A stretch of DNA of 64,000 nt from Sergeia podlipaevii (GCA_030849805.1 JASANZ010002216.1:1-64000), one strand, 5' to 3'. Shown: positions 36,286 to 46,618, counted from the stretch's first letter. Program-made: numbers and translations. The notes: generated by a model from the sequence alone, not told the origin.

Positions 36286-36331
36286 CTTTAAAAAAATATG
36301 GAAAAAAAAAAAGAAAAGAAAAGAAAAGAAG
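36286..36331 (-). promoter_or_regulatory. Predicted splice acceptor for the MsrB-like gene
   Basis: On the minus strand a 31-nt pure pyrimidine tract (complement of 36301-36331) is followed by the first AG at 36287-36286 in TTTAAAG. The 5' UTR would be 54 nt. Confidence 0.5.
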
Positions 36332-36525
36332 TAAGCAACGCAATAATACACACAGACAAGGTGACACGTTCACTTTCCAAGCGCGTTCATTCCTCCGTTT
36401 TTTTTTTTCATATATATTTTTAATACTCCTCCACGAAGAAGTCACCCTCCGTCATGAAGGAAGATTGTGTCCCCCCCCCCACCGACCCCTCACGCTAGAG
36501 AGAGTATTGCTCGTACAGCTGAAGG

Positions 36526-36583
<58 letters not shown>

Positions 36584-37363
36584 TAAATAAATAATTAAAT
36601 GAAAATTAAATAAAATAGATACTTGCGAATGCCCTTACGACCTCAATGCTCCTCTTAGAGAGAGGAGACTTTCCTTGAGAAGCAAAAAAAAAAAAAGAAG
36701 ACTCCTCAGCAACACCTTTATCCAGTAAACAGCACATGCGCGAACACACACACACACATAAATAAAAAAGTGCAGAAAAAAGAAAAAAGAGAACGCGGCA
36801 GTTTGTCCTCTCCCCTTTCTTTTCCTTGTCTCTGCAGCGCCTCTGTGAGATCCTCCAACCCGCTTCGCCCCATTCCTCATTCCAATGTTCATGTGATCCC
36901 CCAGTCATCAATCATCATGCTATCAATGCAAAAAGAAAAAGGTAAAAGCGAACGGTAGATGCACAGGTGCGCCTTACTCCCCTACAGGGGCCCCCGCTGA
37001 ATACTTCTGAAACATGTGTACGCAGCGAGAAAACGAAGAAGATAAATGAAAAGAACGGGGGAAAGGGGGAGAAGAATAAGCACCTCCACAACACCATCAG
37101 CCATCCGGCAGGCATTAGGACTGGATCCCAACTGTCCTCCTCCCCCCTCCCTCCTCCCTCCACACACACACACACGGAAAAAAAAGTGTGTGTGTTTGTG
37201 TGTTTCCACAGAGCAATTTCCTTCCTTTTTCTTTCCTCCCCTTCTCCTTCGCTACCTCAACCATGTTTCCCATTCCCCCCCTTCTCTCTCATACACACTA
37301 ATGCGTACCCTCCTTATTATTTATTTTTTAAAAAAAAAAATTACTGCCTTCGTTACTGTTGCT
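36332..37363. other. Intergenic region with TAA repeat and a GC-richer patch
   Basis: No gene is supported. A long TAA repeat lies at 36528-36581, a run of ten C near 36471, and a GC-richer patch at about 36790-37290. Frames on both strands in that patch translate poly-pyrimidine or poly-purine sequence and are not convincing. The right end is the 3' UTR of the SRP14-like gene. Confidence 0.5.
36528..36581. repeat. (TAA)n microsatellite
   Basis: About 18 copies of TAA, followed by a short AAAT run. This is the longest trinucleotide repeat seen in the spacers. Confidence 0.9.
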
Positions 37364-38593
37364 TCAGCGTTGCTCTTTCCATTTTTTCGCCTTCCCTTCC
37401 GCCCCAGACGATGACGTAATTGCATGCGTAGACGGCCAATTTGTGCCAGCCAGCTCACGTTTCAGTACTTGCATAAAGTTCGCCTTGAAGTAGTTCACCG
37501 CCTTGGCGTTACTCAACAACGCTGTCTGCTTCTGACGCTGGCTGTTGCGGATGCGAACAATGCACTTGGTAGGTAATATATCGGTCTTTGCCTCTCCGTC
37601 GCTCTTGGCGGCGCTAGCTCCGCTACTGCTAGCAGTGGCCAGTGGTTCTGCAATTGGGAAGTAGTAGTCCTCGCCCGCCTTCTCAGCAACCGCCAGGATG
37701 TGCTCTGCAGCCGCATCACTGCCCGCTTCCGCAGCGCTAGGCGAACGGAACCGATAACGAATTTCGGCCTCTCGAGTCGCTATACCTTCCCACTCACTCT
37801 TGCTGAAAGCGCGCTCCCTCACGGCAGGCGGCCGGTATACACCGCCATCACACACGGAAGGCAACGCGCTCGACACTACCGCGGCGGCAGCAGCAGCTTT
37901 GCTAGAAGAGGAAGAAGCCGCAGCTCCGACTCCACCACCCGCCGAGGAAGTGCAATGTGTCTCCACGACCTTTCTCAGCTGAGCGCCAGCTGCAGGAGGT
38001 TCCAACATGCGCGCAGCGATATCGTACTGCTCGCAGAGATACTGCACACCCTCGGCAGTAGGTGTCTTGCTCATACTACTGCTACCGTCGCCAGACTTCT
38101 GGCTTCGCTTCACCTTGACAGCACCCCCTTGCAGCTCATCTGTCAGCAAACCAGCTTCGTCTGCCTGCTGCCACGCAGACTCTATGTACGCCTCCGCAAG
38201 CTCCAATGCAATCACGCGCAGCTTCATTGAACGCTCCGCGCGGATCGCCGCCCTCTGAGCAATCTTCTTTGTGTCTGAGGCGGTGGGGACGGCAGAATTG
38301 GCAAAACCGCCCTTGAGCACAATCCATATGGAGCCCCCTCCTGTCTTGCTACGTCGGCGTGACCCGCGCACCAACTTGCTCGACGCCTTTTTATTTTTCT
38401 TCTGGACTTGCTTCCGTGCAGCAGTCGCATCTTTCGCGCTGCCGCCGTCGTCTTTGTTGTTCTCCTTTGCGGCCGCCTTCTTCTGCTGTTGACGCTCGCG
38501 ATGGTTCGCCTTGACCACGTGAAATAGCTTTCCTAGGTCCGAAAGGATCTGCCGCTCGTCCTGAACTGTACGCATGCCGCCCGCTGAAGGCAT
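37364..38593 (-). CDS. SRP14-like protein with large insertion
   Basis: A 409-residue protein whose two ends together fit signal recognition particle protein SRP14. N-terminal part: a helix with ILSDLGKLF (about 16-24) and, after a Lys/Gln-rich loop, a strand GSIWIVLKGGF (about 87-97), matching the helix and first strand of SRP14 (FLxELxxLF ... GSVxITLK). C-terminal part (343-381): KCIVRIRNSQRQKQ, TALLSN and VNYFKANFMQVLK, which line up with the family's KCLLRA...K, STVVS and VNKFQxxYxxLL. Between them lie about 245 residues of insertion, partly helical (about 115-150) and partly Ala/Ser/Gly low-complexity, absent from typical SRP14 (about 110-140 residues). SRP14 with SRP9 binds the Alu domain of SRP RNA and causes elongation arrest. 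Trypanosomatid SRP has been described as lacking this pair, so the match needs a profile search. The gene itself is clear; the family is a moderate call. Confidence 0.8.
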   Translation of the reverse strand: MPSAGGMRTVQDERQILSDLGKLFHVVKANHRERQQQKKAAAKENNKDDGGSAKDATAARKQVQKKNKKASSKLVRGSRRRSKTGGGSIWIVLKGGFANSAVPTASDTKKIAQRAAIRAERSMKLRVIALELAEAYIESAWQQADEAGLLTDELQGGAVKVKRSQKSGDGSSSMSKTPTAEGVQYLCEQYDIAARMLEPPAAGAQLRKVVETHCTSSAGGGVGAAASSSSSKAAAAAAVVSSALPSVCDGGVYRPPAVRERAFSKSEWEGIATREAEIRYRFRSPSAAEAGSDAAAEHILAVAEKAGEDYYFPIAEPLATASSSGASAAKSDGEAKTDILPTKCIVRIRNSQRQKQTALLSNAKAVNYFKANFMQVLKRELAGTNWPSTHAITSSSGAEGKAKKWKEQR

Positions 38594-38609
38594 TTACTTG
38601 TTTCTGCTT

Positions 38610-38695
38610 CTTTTAAAGAAATAATAATAATAATAAAAGGTATTTAAAAAAATTATATAGATATGCACGTGCGCGGGGTAAAGAAAAAAAAAAGG
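38610..38695 (-). promoter_or_regulatory. Possible splice acceptor for the SRP14-like gene
   Basis: On the minus strand a pyrimidine tract (complement of 38681-38695) is followed by a long AG-free stretch; the first AG is at 38611-38610, leaving a 16-nt 5' UTR. Two more AGs follow closely. The distance from tract to AG is long, so the call is weak. Confidence 0.25.
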
Positions 38696-38758
38696 TGCGG
38701 TAAGTCAGTAGAGAAAAATATAACTTTTTTTTCTTACTTCGATTTCACTTTTCTTTTG

Positions 38759-38784
38759 GTGTTGTTGTTGTTGTTGTTGTTGTT
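38759..38784. repeat. (TTG)n microsatellite
   Basis: About eight to nine copies of TTG/GTT in the spacer upstream of the SRP14-like gene. Confidence 0.85.
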
Positions 38785-40028
38785 TCTCCACTTCGTTTTA
38801 TTTGTAAATCTTCAATGCACTTTATTCTTCTCCTACTTGCGAAATGTGAGAAATGTAGAATAAAACAACGAAGAAAAAGACAAACACGTGAACAGCCAAG
38901 AGAAAAAAAAAAAGAAAGAATAAAAAAACAGCTAAATAAAAAGAAGTAGCTATGTGCGCGTGCTTTAATAGTAATAAAATGTATTAGTAGCTTCTCACAT
39001 TCGTTATACACAATATATATATGTATATATACATATTCGTTAAGAGAAAAAAGGAAGAAGAAGAAGAAGATAGAGGAATGATGCATAGCAACGTGAACAA
39101 CAACAAAAAAAAATAGATATATCTATGTATCTATATATATACACTTCAATTGTATCAACATGTAGGAGTGGTATCATTTATAAAACAAAAATGAGAATTT
39201 TATCACTTCATACACCAAACCATGAGAAGAGAAAAAAAAAATTTAAGAAAAAAAAAAGAACGTACTCCGTGTGTAACTAGAGGAGGTAGCGAGCAAGAAG
39301 AGATGGATCCTCTAGGAGCCAAACACTTGAAATTGATGTCATCCTATTTTCCTTCTCAATGCCTATTATTAACTCGTTCTCATGCTTTTTTTCTTACTTT
39401 ATATTTGCGATTGTAGCGAAATTAATAAGATGCCTAATTGTAAAAATAAGATAAAAAAACAAAACAACAGTTGTATTACTCGCCGTCACTTTTGCTGGCA
39501 CCGTACAGAGAAGGAAAATAAAAGATCAAAAGAAAAAAAAGCAGCACATAGTGACAAGAAAAAAAGTCTCGTATATAATAATTTTGAGAAAAAAAATCAA
39601 GTAGCACAAAGTTATCATTTATTTTGCTATTTTTCTTTTTATTTCGCTCATTGCCCATTTCTTACTCTTCTTTCCAAAAAAAAAAAACGACTGCATCATG
39701 CACACACGCACACACACAAAGACAAGCATCCGTATGTTGTTGCTGCTTTAAAAAAACAAAAAAAAATTCTTTTCTTTAAAGGCATGTCGCTCTAAGTGTA
39801 TGTGAGCACCGTGAAAATCAGAAAAAAAAAAAAAGAGAATCAAAAACGTATGCTTCACAGAAAAACGAAAAAATAGCCAGCTCTTAAGTTTGAATGGGTT
39901 CCGCACTGCTTAAGAAAAGGGAAGAAAGAGATAACGAAAATGTAGTAAAAAAAAAAAAAAAAGAAACTCCAGTGTGCACAAACGCAAAGGGAAAAAAAAA
40001 TGAGTACGTGGACTTCCTTTGAGTTTTG

Positions 40029-40068
40029 ATAATAATAATAATAATAATAACAATAATAATAATAATAA
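40029..40068. repeat. (AAT)n microsatellite
   Basis: About 13 copies of AAT with one C interruption. Confidence 0.85.
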
Positions 40069-41503
40069 AATGATGAAACAACCCGCAATGAATCGTGAAA
40101 AGAAAATAAAAGAGAAGAGAAGAAAAAAAAGAAATAGAGAAAAAATATACAAACAATACTGTAAAAAAAACAGTCAACTTTATCCACTTCAGAAAACAAA
40201 TATATATACAAAAACAAGGCACTCAAAAGAAAAGGGAGTGAAATAATTTTAAAAAAAGTGACAATTGTTTAAAAAAAACATCAATAAAAAGTAAGGAGAT
40301 GGATATTCCCTTTTTGCTCTCTTAGCACATTGACCCTTCATGATCGATGAGATTGTTGTTGTTGATTTTCCTTTTGATGTTCTACTCCAATAATAACAAT
40401 ATTGATAATGATCACAACAACAAAAAAAAAAAACACTATAAAGGTGTGCCCATGATACACAATAAACGCACACAAGATGTATCAGAGCATCACTGTGTCG
40501 CATGTCCCCCCCCCCCTCTCTTTTTCCCTTCAATATTGTCTTCCTTTTCTCTTGCATCACATGAAAATGATTCAAAATAAGACAAAGAGGGAGCGATTTT
40601 TTTTTTTCTCTCTTTCCCCCTCTCATTTAAAAATAAATGTTCGATCAGAGCCACCTCTCTCTCTCTCGGATGGTAACAACAAATGCGCAAAAAAAACAAA
40701 AAAACGATAATCGAGCATATCGATATGATAAGGGTTTAAAAAAAAAAAAAAAAAGATCTCAAAAAACAAAAGATGATTGTTTTTGTTGTTCTCACACATA
40801 TATATATATTTATATTTATATTTATATATATTTGAAAAAAAGGGGGGAGCATAGACATGTAACGTCTTCTACTTCAATATAAACACGCACACACACGGTA
40901 TCGATGTTTTTTTTTTTTTGTAATATCACAAAGTGCCTAAGTTGCGCTTGCTAGTAGCAATTTCAATGTGACAATTTATTAAAGCTTTTTTTTTCTTCCC
41001 CTCTGCACTACTCGGAGTGACGCCCCCGCTTTGTTCTGTGTATGATAAAAAACATTCGCTCTACGTCTCTCTCTCTTTATCTGAAGAAGAAAAAAAGACC
41101 AAAAAAAGTCGAAACTTCTTCTCGCTGTTGAGAATACAAACACACACACACAAACATGAAAACTTTGAGAAAAATAAAAAATGATAAAGAGAAGCCCCAT
41201 ATAGAAAAAAAGATTTTTCAAAGTACTACAGTCAAAACAGAGAAAATAGTAGGAGCTTTTAATAAATAGTAAAAAGAAGCATAAAGAAAAAATATTTAAA
41301 AAAAAAAATGCTTATTCATGTTCAGAGCAAAAAAAAAAAAGCAAAAGCAAAAAAAAAGAAAGACAAATTTCATTCATTCCGTTAAAAAAAAAGAAAAAAG
41401 AATTCAAGCGTATGTATGTATTTTTTTAATACTTTATCAAAAGGAAGAAGAAAAAGTAAAGAAGCAGGAACAAGCCACTCAAGCGTGTCAACAAATGGTA
41501 TTA

Positions 41504-41950
41504 TATATATGTAAAGCGCTCACCAAGCAGATAAAAAATAAATGCAAAGAGCACACACACGCATATAAGAGCAAATGTACTATATGGATTTAGAGGCGAA
41601 AAAAGGAAAAAAAAACGCGCACACATGTATGCAAACGCTACGGTTGACGAGAATTCCCCACATGATGTGTGTTTACACCAAATCCCAATCCCTCCATGCC
41701 AGCACCCGCCAGTAGCATCATCCACTGCCAGTGTTGCTGTTGTTGTACTGTCATGTAGTTCTGACAGCGGCCCCGCACCTTTAGGCGATGAAGAAGAAAG
41801 CGGATGCGACGTGGTCGGTAAAATTTTTAGTCCAGTTGCAGGAGCTTCCGATAATGTTGAATTCGCCACTGACGTGTATTCATACCTGGGAACACTATTG
41901 TGGCCACCACTGTTTATGTTGATATTGCTGATATTGCTGATATTGTTGCT
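41504..41950 (-). other. Open, coding-like frame continuing past the CCCH gene stop
   Basis: Directly after the TAA of the CCCH gene, the same frame stays open for 149 codons to a stop at 41501. The first part (to about 41620) has near-balanced base composition and reads as Ser/Asn/Thr/Ala-rich sequence (SNNISNISN at the start, then segments such as TSHPLSSSSPKGAG) much like the protein upstream. The last 40 codons turn into poly-T and CA-driven sequence typical of a UTR. It may be a former C-terminus cut off by a recent stop, a read-through extension, or a 3' UTR of unusual composition. Confidence 0.4.
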
Positions 41951-44900
41951 TTATTTGAGTTGGATGCTAGCGGTGGGGTTCACAGGTGCAGAGATAAAAA
42001 GACTTGAGTGTGGTGACGGTTGCGCACTGAACGATGACAGTGGTGTGTACATGGAAGCAGCGGCAGCTTGATACGGTTGACCCTGTGATGAGTGCCCCGG
42101 TGTAAGTGCAGAAGCAGAAGCACCTCTGCCATCACCACCACCACCACTAGTCATCATTGTCGAGTCTCCAGCTAATGTATTCTGCGTATAGTCCTGAGTA
42201 CCATGGCGCTCTGTCCCACTAATGTTCATTCGATTCTCACAATTTACAGCAGTGTTACTTCCGCTGGTCGCGCATTGCGAATGTTGCTGCTGTTGATGCA
42301 GTTGGCGTTGGTGATGCGATAGGTGAGGTAGCGATGCGGACTGGGGAGACACGCCGACGAGGAAATATGTGCTAGACTCGCTAGAACCAAACAACTCGGT
42401 AGAGGTATCCTGCTGTAGCTGTTGCTGTTGCTGCATCGGCACTGAAGATGTATAACACAGAGGTGGGGTCGGTGAGGTCACACTTGAGCCATTAGTAATA
42501 GGAGATACAGCCATTGCAAAATGAATGGGTTGTGCACCTGCTTGTTGGGGTGGTGTTCGTAAATAGTGTTGTTGCTGCTGGTGGTGGTGGTGGTGGTGGT
42601 AATACGGCTGTTGTTGTCGCTGTTGTTGTTGCTGATCTAGACGCCGGCCGAGAACAGTGCCAAATGCGGTTGCGTAAGCAGCTGGGGATTGCCGCTGCGG
42701 CAGTGACTCACGCACTTGCTGTGTCTGAACGTTGGGCTGCCCGTGTGGCAAAAAATTATGAGGTGTTGGTAGCGGCTGGCGTTGACTACCGCTCAACCAG
42801 GTGGCCCCGCGAGGAGCAGCAAGAGAAAGCTGTGATGGCTGCATAAGTCCAGTGGGCATCGGTGATGCTCCAGAGAGCGTGGGCAAGGCAGCAGTGGAAG
42901 TCATGGCAATGGGTTGACCTACTGGATAAGCGAATTGATTGCCGCCACTACCGCCGCTGTGGCTATTATAGTCGAAAGGTGGTGGTGGTGGTGGTGGTGG
43001 TAAGGCCTCTTGTCTTCCGTGATCATCCTCAGCGTACACACATGGCGTGGCAGTAGTCGCACCTCTTTCTGCTCTGCCAACTGTCGCTGATTGTGTCGTT
43101 GTAGTGGCGACGATGTTGCCGCCATCCCTCGCATTCGTCCCTCGAAGCTCAGCATTTTCATTTTCACCATTGTTATTGTTGCCATCGTAGGTGTTGCTGC
43201 TGCTGCTGTCGTTGTTCATCACAATATCTTGGCTCGCTGCTTGTATGAACGGGACCAGAGAATGAACAAAGTTACACAAGTTACCGAGATTGCACATACG
43301 CTTAAACTGGAAGTGTGCGCAATGCCGAGGACGTAAATTCTGAAGTACCATGTTCTGCTGCTGGAGCTCCGCCTGCGTCAACGACCGTCCCTCCGCGGTG
43401 GCTGCTTCTTTCTTTTGCTTGATTCGTTCTAAGACGAGAAAAACGTTCCCGATTCCAGCAGTCTGTAATATTTTCTCCGAAGGAATTTGCTGTGGCGTCG
43501 AATGGCTTTGGTTAGGCGGATAAACGTAGAAAACAACGCCAGGTGGCATTGTTGCGTAGCGCATCGTGTTCTTTCCCCCTGCCAGCTCTTCCGCCGTGAT
43601 GGGAGACACGTTGTGCTTGGTTAGATCTAGAGCACCCCCATGCGCGCCACCGCCGGAGCTTGTGGCAGTAACCGTAGCGATGGTGTTGGCAATCGTAGAG
43701 GAGACGCTGTTCTCGTTGATGTGTACCCACGTAGAGCTCGGCAGCACACAGCTGTGAATATACGGACACTCACATCCGTTTGAGCACCGCTGACTCAAGT
43801 ATCGCTTGCATAATTGAAAGCGGAAGCGGGTCTGTGCACCGTATCTCTCATACAACGCAAGGTACTTGATCGCACCACGTGTAATGGCAATATGCTCGCT
43901 CGCAATCGTGTAGTGCTGACTAACATCGGAGTCATACAGTGAAAACATCCACGATCGTGGGCACATTACCTCTTCACCCTGGGCTGCCTCTAGCATCTCT
44001 GTGAGTTGCGCCGCGGAGACAGTCGGTGTGCTGCCCCCGACCATAAGTGGGGTGTCTTCTTTCTCCATTTCTACGCCCAGTGAAGTCATAGCGTCACCGC
44101 TGGCGGGCACATTTGTATCTGGGCCTTGATACGCCGGAGAAGGAGACGAAGAGGATGTGTGAACCGCCGGAGAAAGATGTGACGACGATGGCGGTGGTGG
44201 TAGAAGTCTCTGCGAGTAGGTGCTAATAACATGTTGTAATGGCTGAGGTGCTGCGGCTGCTGCGTTGGACATGAGTGGTGGCGGTGGCGGTACTTGTTGC
44301 CCCTGCTGTTGCATGTGGTACGAATCATAGTGAAAAGCTTGAAATTCTTCTTGTTGTTGCTCCTGCTGGTGTTGTGGAGGTGACAGTAGTGGTGGCATTG
44401 GGGGACTATCCACAGTAGCGAGGAATCCATCAGGCATCCGCTGCACGTGGCTGTGTCTATGCAACTCATGCCGCTCCAAGACAGCGATATCGTCCGCTAC
44501 ATTGCTATGTGTGCTGCTGTTCTCATGACCGTAGCGACCCGCTGCGTGTTCTTCCGCATAAGACAGCTGCTGTCGCGGAGCGCAATGTTGTGAGTACTGC
44601 TGCTGCTGCTGCTGCGAGTTTTGGTGTTGAGATGTCATTACAAGTGGAGAAACGGCACTATGAATGGCCGCTGGATACGCGGAATCCACAACAGTATGCT
44701 GCTGATACTGAAGATGATGATGCTGCTGCTGCTGAGAGCTTTGGTGTTGAGATGTCATTACAGGTGGGGAAACGGCACTATGAATGGCCGCTGGATACGC
44801 GGAATCAACAACAGTATGCTGCTGATACTGAAGATGATGATGCTGATGCTGCTGAGATCTATAAGAGTTATCGCAAAGGATATCACGCAGGTGATGTACG

Positions 44901-46588
44901 TGGGCGGCATCGTAGCTGTGCATTTCCGACTTGAGATGCGGATGATGTGACATGAGCAGCGAGCACCTGCTTTGGAGCTGACTTTGACTTTGACGCTGCT
45001 GATGTTCTGGTTTTCTGCTAAAACTAGTACTGGTGCTACTATACGACGTCGATGGGATGTACAAGAACGATGCTCGATCGTTAGCGTCACCGCTGAAGCT
45101 GCCGCCTTCCACTCCACTACCATCGCCGCCGGACTGTTCGGCCGCATTCCTGGAGTTGACACTACGACTGTCAACGATGCCTGTGTTATCATCGCTGCTG
45201 TTAATCGGCATGTGATGTTTGGGGGGTGACGCCTCAGCAACATGAGCATCAGCAGTGGTACAAGCGGCGATGCTGCTGTTGCTGTCAAAGACATCGGAGC
45301 CCATCTCTGCAGTTGGATTTCTATAGGCGCCGCTGTAGCTGAAGGATCGTCCGCGACCAGATTCACTGACAGCAACGCTATGATTGGCATTGCTGTTGTT
45401 GTCGTTGAGAAGAGCGGTGTTAGGATCCAGAACCCCCACATCGTTGAAACTGGTGCCGGTGTGACTGTGGTTATGAGCACCTCCGCAGGTCCCACCAGCA
45501 GCAACAGCAGTAGCTCCGTAATTCATGTTCTGCACGCGTGATGGTCCGGTACTGCTACTGGCTCGATACGAACTAAAAAACAATTCCTCATCTGTCCCTC
45601 CGATTAGCAGTTCATCCACGTTAGCAAGCCACCGCTCTCCTCCGGTCGAAAAGGACAAACGCGAAGATGGCGCGGAGGCGGTGTCCTTGCTGTTCGCGTG
45701 GCGGCTGCTACGGTTCTCACTAAAGCTACTGAACTGAAGCAGCGGGCCTCCAGATATGGCGCGCAGACCGGCATCAGAGAGAGTCGTGAGTGCAGTCATA
45801 AAACCGCCTCCGCCACAGCCAGTTTCGCGCGGTGGATAGCACCGATGATAGTGATGCGGAAGCTGTCGCGAACTGTGATGGTGTCCGTTGCTGCTAGCTG
45901 CGCTGTGATGACTGGCATTAAAGCTGTGACTGTGTGCACAACTGTGGCTGCGGCTGCGTACGTTGTTACTATGACTATTAGTGGTGATAGTGAGGTTCGT
46001 AGTGGCGGTACTGCTACCCGTGTTTACATCCGCTCCTTCTCCTCCTTGAAAATCTGAAACCACAATTGGTGTGCCACTTTGCCGTGCTTTCATGTACGGT
46101 GAGAGTAGTGGTGTCTTGGCAACTTCACCTTCGTCACCATCACGTCCTCTTCCACATGCAATGCTACTGCCATCTCCATTTCCTAGTGCCCCACCTGCAG
46201 CGGCGACACCTGTCAAAGAATCGCACGCCTGCGCGGTGCTTCCCAAGGATCTCCGCGTGACCAAGTTGTGACGGTTATGGTACGGATTGTGACGCCATGG
46301 CAGAGAGTTGGGACTGCTGCTAGCGCACTCTGAGAGCAGAATTGAATTGCCAAGAGCACCGCGGCGGCCACCGCTGTAGTACGTACCTTCGCTACTTGAT
46401 CGTTCCATATAAAAGTGCAGTTGTAGTGTAGCATCGGAGTCGTGTGGCGATGCCCTGTGTTCGTTTTCTTCTTCTATGGCACATTGTTGATTATCGTTGT
46501 AGCTGCCACCATCGCTACTGCCTCCAGCAAGTGGGTTCGTCGTCGAGTGCACAATGTCTTTATTACGCTTCCGCGCGGAGAGATCCAT
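41951..46588 (-). CDS. CCCH zinc-finger protein with Gln/His/Asn/Ser-rich low-complexity regions
   Basis: A 1545-residue protein with two CCCH fingers. Finger 1 (about 926-946) follows C-x7-C-x5-C-x3-H, from CKRYLSQRC to CPYIH; finger 2 (about 1090-1109) follows C-x8-C-x5-C-x3-H, from CAHFQFKRMC to CNFVH. They are 145 residues apart with an ordered segment between. The rest is Gln-, His-, Ser- and Asn-rich, including His6-7 and polyQ runs and a 40-residue direct repeat. Such proteins in kinetoplastids bind mRNA and control stability or translation, which replaces promoter control; the target here is unknown. The open frame extends 67 codons upstream, but that part translates a TA repeat (IYIYIY). 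A splice acceptor lies between that repeat and the ATG at 46588, so this ATG (MDLSARKR) is chosen. The frame continues open for 149 codons after the TAA stop. Confidence 0.9.
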   Translation of the reverse strand: MDLSARKRNKDIVHSTTNPLAGGSSDGGSYNDNQQCAIEEENEHRASPHDSDATLQLHFYMERSSSEGTYYSGGRRGALGNSILLSECASSSPNSLPWRHNPYHNRHNLVTRRSLGSTAQACDSLTGVAAAGGALGNGDGSSIACGRGRDGDEGEVAKTPLLSPYMKARQSGTPIVVSDFQGGEGADVNTGSSTATTNLTITTNSHSNNVRSRSHSCAHSHSFNASHHSAASSNGHHHSSRQLPHHYHRCYPPRETGCGGGGFMTALTTLSDAGLRAISGGPLLQFSSFSENRSSRHANSKDTASAPSSRLSFSTGGERWLANVDELLIGGTDEELFFSSYRASSSTGPSRVQNMNYGATAVAAGGTCGGAHNHSHTGTSFNDVGVLDPNTALLNDNNSNANHSVAVSESGRGRSFSYSGAYRNPTAEMGSDVFDSNSSIAACTTADAHVAEASPPKHHMPINSSDDNTGIVDSRSVNSRNAAEQSGGDGSGVEGGSFSGDANDRASFLYIPSTSYSSTSTSFSRKPEHQQRQSQSQLQSRCSLLMSHHPHLKSEMHSYDAAHVHHLRDILCDNSYRSQQHQHHHLQYQQHTVVDSAYPAAIHSAVSPPVMTSQHQSSQQQQHHHLQYQQHTVVDSAYPAAIHSAVSPLVMTSQHQNSQQQQQQYSQHCAPRQQLSYAEEHAAGRYGHENSSTHSNVADDIAVLERHELHRHSHVQRMPDGFLATVDSPPMPPLLSPPQHQQEQQQEEFQAFHYDSYHMQQQGQQVPPPPPLMSNAAAAAPQPLQHVISTYSQRLLPPPPSSSHLSPAVHTSSSSPSPAYQGPDTNVPASGDAMTSLGVEMEKEDTPLMVGGSTPTVSAAQLTEMLEAAQGEEVMCPRSWMFSLYDSDVSQHYTIASEHIAITRGAIKYLALYERYGAQTRFRFQLCKRYLSQRCSNGCECPYIHSCVLPSSTWVHINENSVSSTIANTIATVTATSSGGGAHGGALDLTKHNVSPITAEELAGGKNTMRYATMPPGVVFYVYPPNQSHSTPQQIPSEKILQTAGIGNVFLVLERIKQKKEAATAEGRSLTQAELQQQNMVLQNLRPRHCAHFQFKRMCNLGNLCNFVHSLVPFIQAASQDIVMNNDSSSSNTYDGNNNNGENENAELRGTNARDGGNIVATTTTQSATVGRAERGATTATPCVYAEDDHGRQEALPPPPPPPPFDYNSHSGGSGGNQFAYPVGQPIAMTSTAALPTLSGASPMPTGLMQPSQLSLAAPRGATWLSGSQRQPLPTPHNFLPHGQPNVQTQQVRESLPQRQSPAAYATAFGTVLGRRLDQQQQQRQQQPYYHHHHHHQQQQHYLRTPPQQAGAQPIHFAMAVSPITNGSSVTSPTPPLCYTSSVPMQQQQQLQQDTSTELFGSSESSTYFLVGVSPQSASLPHLSHHQRQLHQQQQHSQCATSGSNTAVNCENRMNISGTERHGTQDYTQNTLAGDSTMMTSGGGGDGRGASASALTPGHSSQGQPYQAAAASMYTPLSSFSAQPSPHSSLFISAPVNPTASIQLK
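44621..44860 (-). repeat. Two tandem 120-bp coding repeats
   Basis: Copy 44621-44740 is followed by 44741-44860 with four visible mismatches. Each encodes 40 residues around HHHLQYQQHTVVDSAYP and AIHSAVSP. The exact period keeps the frame. High identity suggests a recent duplication. Confidence 0.92.
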
Positions 46589-46602
46589 TTCTTTTTTTTT
46601 GG

Positions 46603-46615
46603 CTGTTGGAAGAGG

Positions 46616-46618
<3 letters not shown>
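46603..46618 (-). promoter_or_regulatory. Predicted spliced-leader acceptor for the CCCH gene
   Basis: Minus strand reads TTTCCTCTTCCAACAG, with the TA repeat directly upstream. It leaves a 14-nt 5' UTR before the ATG at 46588 and excludes the IYIY-coding extension from the mRNA. Confidence 0.55.

Larger units (their letters stand above)
38696..41503. other. Longest spacer of the window, no gene seen
   Basis: Nearly 2.9 kb of AT-rich DNA with poly-A and poly-T tracts, a TTG repeat (38759-38784), an AAT repeat (40029-40068), TA/TTTA repeats near 40800-40835 and CA or CT runs. Reading frames on both strands are repeat-driven or translate homopolymers. The left end contains sequence upstream of the SRP14-like gene; the right end is the distal 3' region of the CCCH gene. 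Confidence 0.55.

Noticed and set aside
36606..36908. Small minus-strand gene of about 100 codons
   Set aside because: The frame translates CA and poly-A/T tracts (FFFF, CVCVC) and lacks an ordered domain; the GC-richer patch is not enough support.
41951..41953. Reassignment of stop codons, as in Blastocrithidia
   Set aside because: TGA, TAG and TAA all end otherwise intact genes in this window and none is needed inside a conserved domain.
41625..42071. 148-codon plus-strand frame at the CCCH gene end
   Set aside because: It overlaps the end of the CCCH gene in antisense and reads as a complement of low-complexity codons; no domain is visible.
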